Shown piece after piece: positions 6,248 to 11,959 of a stretch of DNA of 12,732 nt (the stretch's first letter is position 1; the number at the start of each line of letters is the position of its first letter). The notes beneath the pieces were generated by a model that searched no databases, was not told the DNA's origin, and was given only the letters and a program-made list of their open reading frames with translations. Origin of the DNA: Bacillota bacterium. Its GTDB lineage: Bacteria; Bacillota; Clostridia; Tissierellales; Sedimentibacteraceae. A program made the translations under genes and the position numbers. The DNA is taken from positions 1-12,732 of the forward strand of contig JARBUP010000056.1 in the NCBI GenBank assembly GCA_029239575.1. The letters are read 5' to 3'.

Positions 6248-6286
6248 ATATTACAATATTTACATTGAATTAATATAGGAGATAAA

Positions 6287-7651
6287 GTGAACAATTTAGA
6301 AAATTTAAATATAGATAAAGAAAACAATAAACAAATTACGGCATCATTTACTACACTTGGTTGCAAAGTAAATCAATTTGAAACTGAAGCCATGACTGAA
6401 CTTTTAGAACAAGAAGGTATTAAAGTAGTTCAGGAAAATACAAATGCAGATATTTATATAATAAATACATGTGCAGTAACAAAAGAAAGTGAACGAAAAT
6501 CAAGGCAGTTCATAAATAAGGCAAAAAGATTAAATCCAAATGCTTTAGTTGTAGCAGTAGGCTGCAGCGTTCAATTAAATTCAGATAAAATAAATAAAGA
6601 AACAAGTGTTGATATTACTATAGGCACTAAGCATAAAGGTGAAATAGGACGCTTAATTAAAGAAAAACTTAAAAATAATAATAATAATAATAATAATTTC
6701 GTTGATACAGATATGGATATTATAGAACAATTCAGCGGAAAAGAAAATTTTGAAGAATTAAAAATAAGCACAGTTCATGATAAAACTCGTGCTAATATAA
6801 AAATACAAGATGGTTGCAGTCAATTTTGTTCTTACTGTATAATTCCTTATGTTAGAGGACCTATTAGAAGCCGTAACCACAATGATATAATAGAAGAAGT
6901 AAAAAAATTAGCTGCTAACGGATATAAAGAAATAGTATTAAATGGTATTCACATATCTTCTTATGGAAAAGACCAAGAAATTGAAAATGCTCTTATAAAA
7001 TTAATTGAAGATATAAATTTAATAGAGGGAATAAAAAGAATTCGTTTAGGTTCTTTAGAGCCTAAAATAATTACAGAAGATTTTGTTTCTCGAATTTCTA
7101 AAATGGATAAATTCTGTCATCAATTTCATTTATCATTACAAAGTGGAAGCGACAGCGTGTTAAATCGCATGAATAGAAAATATACAACTCAGGAGTATAG
7201 AACAAATGTAAAACTTATAAGAAAATATATGCCTGAAAGCGGAATTACAACTGATATTATAGTAGGTTTTCCTGGAGAAACTGAAGAAGAATTTAAAGAG
7301 ACATATGAATTTGTCAAAGAAATTCGCTTTTCAAGAATACATGTGTTTAAATATTCAGTAAGAGAAGGTACTACCGCTGCTAAAATGACTGACCAAGTAA
7401 ATGACAGCATCAAACATGATAGAAGCCAAATTTTAATCGAACTTGCAAATAAAATATCAAATGAGTTCATGAATAATTTTATAAATAAAAATATGGAAGT
7501 TTTAATCGAAACAGAAAAAAATAATAATTTATTTGAAGGGTATACTTCAAACTACTTGAAAGTTTTAATAAAAAGTGATAAAAATATTAAAAATGAAATA
7601 ATAAATGTTTCTATTAAAGATGTACATGACGACTATTTAATTGCTCAGTAA
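6287..7651 (+). CDS. mtaB: tRNA (N6-threonylcarbamoyladenosine-37-C2)-methylthiotransferase MtaB
   Basis: This 454-aa radical SAM enzyme converts t6A37 to ms2t6A in ANN-decoding tRNAs using two [4Fe-4S] clusters. The N-terminal methylthiotransferase domain carries the three cluster cysteines C26 (TTLGCKVNQ), C62 (NTCAVT) and C93 (AVGCSVQ). The radical SAM motif CSQFCSYC gives C177, C181 and C184, followed by IIPYVRGPIRSR. A C-terminal TRAM-type region (about 390-454) completes the fold. TLGCKVNQ(F/Y)E points to the MtaB (YqeV) clade rather than MiaB. The start is GTG at 6287 with AGGAGA (6277-6282) just upstream, and the first internal ATG would delete C26. A run of eight asparagines (130-137) between the two domains is encoded by eight AAT codons. 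It is preceded by a candidate promoter and a structured leader and followed by a HIT gene after 44 nt. Confidence 0.94.
   Translation: MNNLENLNIDKENNKQITASFTTLGCKVNQFETEAMTELLEQEGIKVVQENTNADIYIINTCAVTKESERKSRQFINKAKRLNPNALVVAVGCSVQLNSDKINKETSVDITIGTKHKGEIGRLIKEKLKNNNNNNNNFVDTDMDIIEQFSGKENFEELKISTVHDKTRANIKIQDGCSQFCSYCIIPYVRGPIRSRNHNDIIEEVKKLAANGYKEIVLNGIHISSYGKDQEIENALIKLIEDINLIEGIKRIRLGSLEPKIITEDFVSRISKMDKFCHQFHLSLQSGSDSVLNRMNRKYTTQEYRTNVKLIRKYMPESGITTDIIVGFPGETEEEFKETYEFVKEIRFSRIHVFKYSVREGTTAAKMTDQVNDSIKHDRSQILIELANKISNEFMNNFINKNMEVLIETEKNNNLFEGYTSNYLKVLIKSDKNIKNEIINVSIKDVHDDYLIAQ
6674..6697 (+). repeat. (AAT)8 trinucleotide microsatellite inside mtaB
   Basis: Eight consecutive AAT codons encode an Asn8 tract at residues 130-137, in the linker between the N-terminal methylthiotransferase domain and the radical SAM domain. 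Because the unit is a codon, slippage would change the linker length without shifting the frame. Confidence 0.95.
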
Positions 7652-7695
7652 TGCATTATGCTGATTATATTATTTTTTAATAAAGGGGTGAAAAA

Positions 7696-8037
7696 ATGAG
7701 TTGTATATTTTGTAAAATTTCTAATAAAGAAATTCCTTCGGAACCTGTGTTTGAAAATGATAATATTATTGCCATTAATGATTTAAATCCTCAAGCTCCG
7801 GTACATATTTTAGTTATGCCTAAAAAACATATTTCTTCAATGAACGATATTAATGCTGAAAACAGTCATATTATATCTGAAATTTTTGAATCTATAAAAT
7901 TAATAGCAGAAAAAGTTGGCATAAAAGAATCCGGTTATAGAGTTTTATGTAATTGTGGCGAAGACGGTTGTCAATCTGTATTACATTTGCACTTCCATAT
8001 TCTTGGAGGAAAAAAATTGTCAGAAACTTTATCATAA
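7696..8037 (+). CDS. HIT family (histidine triad, HINT-like) nucleotide-binding protein
   Basis: This 113-aa cytoplasmic protein of the HINT branch typically hydrolyses purine nucleoside phosphoramidates or related adenylates. The histidine triad HLHFHIL is complete (H97, H99, H101, with H101 matching the usual catalytic histidine). The C3-xx-C6 pair (CIFCKI) and H45 (MPKKHI) match the zinc-binding subgroup. The DLNPQAPVHILVMPKKHI segment is the normal HIT core. The stretch before the triad reads NCGEDGCQSVLHLHFH. Relatives usually have a glycine where C92 stands, so this is a small deviation. AGGGGTG lies just upstream of the ATG. It sits between mtaB and rpsU, where HIT genes occur in several clostridial genomes, and is likely co-transcribed with mtaB. 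Confidence 0.92.
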   Translation: MSCIFCKISNKEIPSEPVFENDNIIAINDLNPQAPVHILVMPKKHISSMNDINAENSHIISEIFESIKLIAEKVGIKESGYRVLCNCGEDGCQSVLHLHFHILGGKKLSETLS

Positions 8038-8042
8038 AATAG

Positions 8043-8071
8043 TTGCATTTAATTATTCAATGTTATATAAT
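8043..8071 (+). promoter_or_regulatory. Sigma-A promoter of rpsU-yqeY
   Basis: TTGCAT (8043-8048, 4 of 6) is followed by an optimal 17-nt spacer and a perfect TATAAT (8066-8071). The predicted transcript starts near 8078, leaving a leader of about 63 nt before the rpsU ATG. It starts 6 nt after the HIT stop codon. Confidence 0.7.
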
Positions 8072-8090
8072 AAATAAGTGCTATTTTAAA

Positions 8091-8133
8091 CTCGCTGGTG
8101 TCATGGACATACAGTGGTAGAACGAGGGGAGGG
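8091..8133 (+). promoter_or_regulatory. Potentially structured 5' leader of rpsU abutting the ribosome binding site
   Basis: CTCG (8091-8094) can pair with CGAG (8123-8126), which directly abuts the GGAGGG Shine-Dalgarno (8128-8133). Inside it, CTGGTGTC (8095-8102) pairs with GACA-T-(A)-CAG (8106-8114) as 8 bp, including a G-U pair, with a single bulged A and an ATG loop. The 8 nt at 8115-8122 (TGGTAGAA) stay unpaired as a bulge. The region is more GC-rich than its surroundings. Autoregulation by S21 binding to its own leader is a natural hypothesis but unproven. Confidence 0.4.
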
Positions 8134-8140
8134 TAGCAAA

Positions 8141-8326
8141 ATGACAGAGGTAAAGGTAAGAGAAAACGAGTCGATAGACAACGCTCTTAGAAGATTTAAA
8201 AGACAATGTGCACTTACAGGTGTTATGTCTGAAGTTAGAAAAAGAGAGCATTACGAAAAACCAAGCGTTAAGCGTAAAAAGAAAGCTGAAGCGGCTCGTA
8301 GAAAAAAGAACAAAAAAGCGAGATAA
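8141..8326 (+). CDS. rpsU: 30S ribosomal protein S21
   Basis: This 61-aa S21 is a small very basic protein near the 3' end of 16S rRNA that assists translation initiation. The N-terminal half (MTEVKVRENESIDNALRRFKRQCALTG) is a clean S21 signature, and the C-terminus is a lysine/arginine-rich tail (KRKKKAEAARRKKNKKAR). The ATG at 8141 is chosen because GGAGGG (8128-8133) is 7 nt upstream. An in-frame GTG at 8114 would translate the ribosome binding site itself. It is followed after 12 nt by yqeY, the standard Firmicutes rpsU-yqeY pair. A good promoter and a potentially structured leader precede it. Confidence 0.97.
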   Translation: MTEVKVRENESIDNALRRFKRQCALTGVMSEVRKREHYEKPSVKRKKKAEAARRKKNKKAR

Positions 8327-8338
8327 AGAGGTGAAAGT

Positions 8339-8782
8339 ATGCCTTTAAAAGAAAAGCTCATGGATGATATGAAAGAAGCCATGAAAGCTAAGGACAAAGT
8401 CAAAAAAAATGTTGTGACTTTAGTTAGATCTGCTATTAAACAAAAAGAAGTAGATGATAGAGTAGAACTCGAAGATGCGGATGTTTTAGATATAATAGCA
8501 AAACAGATTAAACAAAAAAAAGACTCAATTGATGACTTTGAAAAAGGCAATAGACAAGATCTTATAGATCTTACTAATGAAGAAATTAAAATACTTTTAG
8601 ATTATTTACCGCCACAACTGTCAGATGAAGAGCTTGAAGCAATTGTTAAAGATGCAGTTGCTTTGTCAGGTGCTCAGTCTAAAAAAGACATGGGTAAACT
8701 GATGGCTCTCATTATGCCTAAAGTCAAGGGCAAAGCTGATGGTAAGACAGTAAATCAAATCGTAGCAAAATATTTGCAGTAG
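8339..8782 (+). CDS. yqeY: GatB/YqeY domain protein
   Basis: This 147-aa cytoplasmic helical protein is related to the C-terminal tail domain of the GatB subunit of tRNA-dependent amidotransferase, a domain that contacts tRNA. The free-standing YqeY form has no firmly assigned reaction. Features are MPLKEKLMDDMKEAMKAKDK at the N-terminus, LVRSAIKQKEVD, KQIKQKKDSIDDFEKGNRQDL, YLPPQLSDEEL and the C-terminal DMGKLMALIMPKVKGKADGK followed by an NQIVAKYL-type end. All are typical and in order, and the length is normal. AGAGGTGA (8327-8334) directly follows the rpsU stop, so the two are translated from one message. A strong terminator lies 8 nt after its stop. Confidence 0.94.
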   Translation: MPLKEKLMDDMKEAMKAKDKVKKNVVTLVRSAIKQKEVDDRVELEDADVLDIIAKQIKQKKDSIDDFEKGNRQDLIDLTNEEIKILLDYLPPQLSDEELEAIVKDAVALSGAQSKKDMGKLMALIMPKVKGKADGKTVNQIVAKYLQ

Positions 8783-8790
8783 TTTAAGTT

Positions 8791-8818
8791 AAAAACCCTG
8801 AGCAGTCAGGGTTTTTTT
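8791..8818 (+). terminator. Intrinsic terminator of rpsU-yqeY
   Basis: The stem AAAACCCTGA pairs with TCAGGGTTTT around a GCAG loop (8802-8805). The GC core is CCCTGA/TCAGGG (8796-8801 with 8806-8811), followed by seven T residues (8812-8818). It is a strong terminator that may also work weakly in the opposite direction because of the A-run at 8791-8795. Confidence 0.92.
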
Positions 8819-8852
8819 AATTCAGAAATTTAATATAATTCTATTTTATTTC

Positions 8853-8919
8853 AACCGTTTAGGGACGGTTCCTTTTTTTATCAGAGCAAGCTTTAGGGTT
8901 TTAGGAACCGTCCCTTAAA
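8853..8919. repeat. Inverted repeat with AGGGACGGTTCCT arms (dispersed-repeat-like)
   Basis: AGGGACGGTTCCT (8861-8873) and its exact reverse complement (8903-8915) form 13-bp arms separated by 29 nt. A competing smaller hairpin AACCGT/ACGGTT (8853-8858 with 8865-8870), followed by CC and a T-run, uses part of the same left arm. The element is far more GC-rich than its surroundings and lies in a 210-nt intergenic gap between two operons. It looks like a non-coding REP- or MITE-type element. GGGACGGTTC-type hairpins are, as far as I recall, dispersed in many Firmicutes genomes. No transposase is nearby. Confidence 0.65.
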
Positions 8920-8933
8920 AATACAATATCATA

Positions 8934-8962
8934 GTAACAGGACATCTTGCATATTTTATAAT
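8934..8962 (+). promoter_or_regulatory. Candidate promoter for the yqfC-yqfD-phoH-ybeY operon
   Basis: GTAACA (8934-8939, 4 of 6 to the -35 consensus) is followed by a 17-nt spacer and a perfect TATAAT (8957-8962), suggesting sigma-A transcription. GCATATT (8949-8955) also fits the -35 pattern of the sporulation factor sigma-E, but the corresponding -10 region (about 8970-8977) matches only about half of the expected positions. Either or both may operate. Confidence 0.4.
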
Positions 8963-8992
8963 ATACTAAAATGTTATATATATGGAGGAAAT

Positions 8993-9271
8993 ATGAAGTT
9001 TAACAATATTAGAAGTAAATTAGCTGATGATTTAGAATTGCCTAATAATGCAGCCTCTGATAATTTTGACTTAAGAATGCATGGCAACAAAAAAGTTATT
9101 ATTGAAAATCATACAGGAATTTTTATTTATGAAAATGATGTTGTAGGAATTAATACTAAAGATCAATCAATTTTAATTAAAGGTAAAAATTTTAAAATAG
9201 AAGAAATTAATGATTACAAAGTAATCGTAAAAGGAGCAGTAAATGAAATATTAATCAATAAAAAGGAGTAG
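8993..9271 (+). CDS. yqfC: Sporulation protein YqfC (YabP/YqfC family)
   Basis: This 92-aa protein belongs to the YabP/YqfC family. In Bacillus subtilis, YqfC and YqfD are sigma-E-controlled mother-cell proteins required for normal engulfment and cortex stages. The family pattern of short beta strands is clear: KVIIENHTGIFIYENDVVGI, then ILIKGKNFKIEEI, then YKVIVKGAVNEILI. There is no signal peptide or TM segment. GGAGG (8984-8988) precedes the ATG by 4 nt, and yqfD begins 2 nt after the stop. The pairing with yqfD makes the assignment firm and indicates a spore-forming host. Confidence 0.92.
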   Translation: MKFNNIRSKLADDLELPNNAASDNFDLRMHGNKKVIIENHTGIFIYENDVVGINTKDQSILIKGKNFKIEEINDYKVIVKGAVNEILINKKE

Positions 9272-9273
9272 AT

Positions 9274-10485
9274 ATGTTAATATTCAGAATATTAAATTTT
9301 TTAAGGGGCTACGTAGTAATTAAAATATTAGGATCAAATTACGAAAAAACTTTAAATTTACTTAGTAGAAGAAATATTAGCATATGGGACGTAGAAAAAA
9401 AAGATGATTATTTATCATTTAAATTAGCTTATGATGACTACAGGAAAAATACTGAATTGTTTGAAGAAAATAAAATGCAATTAACTAAAAAAACAGGTAT
9501 TGCATTTAAACTACATAAAATAAAATCAAGAAAAGGATTTTTATTAGGTGCTTTTATTTTAATTGTTTGCCTTTACGTTTATTCAACATTAATTTGGAGT
9601 ATTGAATTAGTTGGAGGAAATGAAAAAATTAAAAAAGAAATAAAAGAAACACTTAGTTCTAATGAAATAAAATTACCTACAAATGAAAACTATATAAATG
9701 AAAAACATATAGAAACCATATTATATAAAAATTTTAAAAATTTTAATTTTGTAGAAGCATATATAGAAGGTTCTAAACTAATAATATTTATAAAAGAAAA
9801 AAATCCATTTCCTGAGCAAATAATAGACAAATCACCTACAAGTATTATTTCTACTAAAAATGCAGTAATTAATAAAGTCATTGCCAAAAGTGGTCAGCCA
9901 GTAATACAGGAAGGTGACGTAGTTTATGAAGGCCAAACTTTAGTAATGGGAATAATTAAAAATAAAAATTTAGAAGAATATACTATGGTTCCATCTATTG
10001 GAAAAGTTTATGGTAAAACATATTATAGTTTTCAATTTAAAGAAGAAAAACAGCGTGATATAGCTATGAGTACCAATAAAAAGGAAAATTTGTATTATTT
10101 AAAAATAAATGACAAAAAATTGAAAATAATTGGTGACACAAACCGCTTTAAAAATTATAATTGTAAAGTAAATGCAATTAATATACCTATAATTTCAAAT
10201 TTCACAGATATTTCTTTAGAAAAAAACATATACTATGAAGAAAAGTATGAAAAAGTTAAAATAGATGAAAACACAGCTCAAAACAAAATGAAAATAAACG
10301 TATTTGATGACTTGAAATCTATGTGCAGCCCAGATTCAAGGGTTATAACTTCATCTTTAAATTTCACAGAGGATGAAAAATATTATTATTTAAATGCTCA
10401 AATAGAAGTTATAGAAGACATAGGTAAAGAAATAAAAATTTATCCATCTGCATTACCAAAAATAGAAGACATTAAGGAGGAATAA
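9274..10485 (+). CDS. yqfD: Sporulation protein YqfD
   Basis: This 403-aa membrane-anchored sporulation protein carries the family N-terminus (MLIFRILNFLRGYVVIKILG). An amphipathic, basic cytoplasmic domain leads to a single TM helix at about residues 88-109 (GFLLGAFILIVCLYVYSTLIW). Directly after the membrane comes a POTRA-like segment beginning SIELVGGNEKI, then a long extracytoplasmic beta-rich domain containing KEKNPFPE and GDVVYEGQTLVMG. Length and layout match the YqfD family. AAGGAG (9263-9268) overlaps the end of yqfC. The stop codon overlaps the phoH start in a TAATG arrangement, indicating translational coupling. The protein is lysine- and asparagine-rich, as expected from the base composition. 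Confidence 0.92.
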   Translation: MLIFRILNFLRGYVVIKILGSNYEKTLNLLSRRNISIWDVEKKDDYLSFKLAYDDYRKNTELFEENKMQLTKKTGIAFKLHKIKSRKGFLLGAFILIVCLYVYSTLIWSIELVGGNEKIKKEIKETLSSNEIKLPTNENYINEKHIETILYKNFKNFNFVEAYIEGSKLIIFIKEKNPFPEQIIDKSPTSIISTKNAVINKVIAKSGQPVIQEGDVVYEGQTLVMGIIKNKNLEEYTMVPSIGKVYGKTYYSFQFKEEKQRDIAMSTNKKENLYYLKINDKKLKIIGDTNRFKNYNCKVNAINIPIISNFTDISLEKNIYYEEKYEKVKIDENTAQNKMKINVFDDLKSMCSPDSRVITSSLNFTEDEKYYYLNAQIEVIEDIGKEIKIYPSALPKIEDIKEE

Positions 10486-11453
10486 TGGATATATTTGAAG
10501 AAAAAGTTCCAATAACAGTTCAGGGTAACATAGGAAAATTATTAGGTACTCATGATAAAAATTTGAAAATAGTAAAAAGTTATTTTGATGTAAATATTTT
10601 AATTAGAAATGATGAAATGAAAGTTACGGGTAACAAAGAATCCGTAACAGCTGCTGTGAAAATTTTAAATGATATGATGGGTGTTTTGCAGTCAGAAGGA
10701 GATATTACTGAACAAAAAATAACATATTTAATTGATACCAATAAAACAAATTTCAATTTAGATGTAAATGAACTATTAAAAGAAATTATTGTAACTACAG
10801 CTTCAGGTAGAGTTATTAAACCTAAAACAGTAGGTCAAAAAAGATATATGAACTTAATAAATTCTAAAGATATTACATTTGGTATTGGACCTGCAGGTAC
10901 AGGTAAAACTTATTTAGCTGTTGCAGCAGCAGTAAATGCATTTAGAAAAAAAGAAGTTGAAAGAATCATTTTAACTCGTCCTGCTGTGGAAGCAGGTGAA
11001 AAGTTAGGATTCTTGCCAGGTGATTTACAGGATAAAGTTGACCCATATTTAAGACCATTATATGATGCACTATTTGATATAATGGGAGTTGAAAATTTCA
11101 TGAAAAATGTTGAAAAGCAATTAATTGAAGTTGCTCCATTAGCTTATATGAGAGGAAGAACGCTGGATTCTGCTTTTATAATACTTGACGAAGCTCAAAA
11201 CACTACAAATGAGCAAATGAAAATGTTTTTGACAAGGCTAGGTTACGGCTCAAAAGCTGTAATTACAGGAGACATAACTCAAATAGATTTACCAAACGGA
11301 AACAAATCTGGACTTAAATCTATTATCGAAATATTAAAAGATGTGGATGGAATTGGATTTATGTTTTTTGATACATCGGATGTAGTAAGGCACAAATTAG
11401 TTCAAGATATAATAAAAGCTTATGAAAAATACGAGGCGAAAAAAAATGATTAA
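10485..11453 (+). CDS. phoH: PhoH family ATPase (PhoH-like protein)
   Basis: This 322-aa cytoplasmic P-loop ATPase belongs to the PhoH/PhoL family, related to helicase superfamily 1 cores and linked to RNA metabolism. It often sits beside ybeY. An N-terminal KH-like region (about 1-100) precedes Walker A GPAGTGKT (135-142), the family segment TRPAVEAGEKLGFLPGDL, Walker B FIILDEAQN (231-239), and the TGDITQIDLP motif (261-270). All key residues are intact. AAGGAGG (10474-10480) precedes an ATG whose A is the last base of the yqfD stop. Its 3' end overlaps ybeY by 8 nt. The symbol follows Firmicutes usage, and phosphate-starvation control, as in E. coli phoH, should not be assumed. Confidence 0.93.
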   Translation: MDIFEEKVPITVQGNIGKLLGTHDKNLKIVKSYFDVNILIRNDEMKVTGNKESVTAAVKILNDMMGVLQSEGDITEQKITYLIDTNKTNFNLDVNELLKEIIVTTASGRVIKPKTVGQKRYMNLINSKDITFGIGPAGTGKTYLAVAAAVNAFRKKEVERIILTRPAVEAGEKLGFLPGDLQDKVDPYLRPLYDALFDIMGVENFMKNVEKQLIEVAPLAYMRGRTLDSAFIILDEAQNTTNEQMKMFLTRLGYGSKAVITGDITQIDLPNGNKSGLKSIIEILKDVDGIGFMFFDTSDVVRHKLVQDIIKAYEKYEAKKND

Positions 11454-11901
11454 TGTTTTATATGACAACAGACAAGATTTTATGGAAATCACTGATGAAA
11501 ATATGAAAGCTATCGAAGAAGCTATAAATGCTACAATTAAAACTGAAAATGTTATGGGCAACTTCGAAGTAAGTGTATCATTTGTAACTAATGATGAAAT
11601 TAAAGAATTAAACCGTATATATAGACAGGTTGATAGTGAAACTGATGTATTATCTTTTCCTATGGATGAAGATGAAGAAGATCCTGAAGGATTTATAATG
11701 CTTGGAGATGTTATTATATCAACTCAAAAAATTATAGAACAAGCTGAGGAATTAGGACATAGTTTACAAAGAGAAATGTTATATTTAACAGTTCACAGTA
11801 TGTTACATCTTTTAGGTTATGACCATATGGAAGAATTTGAAAAAGAAGAAATGAGACAAAGAGAAAAAGAAATAATGAAAGAATTAAAATTATTTAAATA
11901 A
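11446..11901 (+). CDS. ybeY: Endoribonuclease / rRNA maturation factor YbeY
   Basis: This 151-aa zinc metalloprotein is required for 16S rRNA 3'-end maturation and ribosome quality control. The metal site motif HxxxHxxGxDH is complete as H117-SMLH-LLGYDH, with H117, H121 and H127. ETDVLSFPM (65-73) and LGDVIIS (86-92) are family signatures. The start at 11446 (MINVLYDN) overlaps the end of phoH by 8 nt and has GAGG (11433-11436) 9 nt upstream. A start at 11422 would add a non-homologous basic stretch without a better binding site. The usual Bacillus neighbour pgpH (yqfF), normally between phoH and ybeY, is absent here. Confidence 0.95.
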   Translation: MINVLYDNRQDFMEITDENMKAIEEAINATIKTENVMGNFEVSVSFVTNDEIKELNRIYRQVDSETDVLSFPMDEDEEDPEGFIMLGDVIISTQKIIEQAEELGHSLQREMLYLTVHSMLHLLGYDHMEEFEKEEMRQREKEIMKELKLFK

Positions 11902-11959
11902 TATAATATTAGAAACTCCTTACCCTCAATAAACAAAAGATAATATAGGAGATTTAAAT

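Noticed and set aside
6181..6366. Minus-strand 61-codon open frame across the mtaB leader hairpin
   Set aside because: It overlaps the start of mtaB, shows no family signature, and its sequence is explained by the leader palindrome and the coding strand of mtaB.
6571..7470. Minus-strand open frames of 66 and 93 codons within mtaB
   Set aside because: They are antisense shadows. One contains a poly-leucine run that is simply the complement of the AAT repeat.
8114..8140. GTG at 8114 as the rpsU start, adding nine residues
   Set aside because: It would translate through the Shine-Dalgarno, and the added residues are not part of S21, whose conserved N-terminus begins at 8141.
8251..8550. Minus-strand 99-codon frame across rpsU and yqeY
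   Set aside because: It is low-complexity Ser/Phe/Leu-rich sequence, the complement of lysine-rich coding sequence, with no start signal.
9690..11101. Minus-strand open frames of 65 and 63 codons inside yqfD and phoH
   Set aside because: They are antisense to well-supported genes, without ribosome binding sites or motifs.
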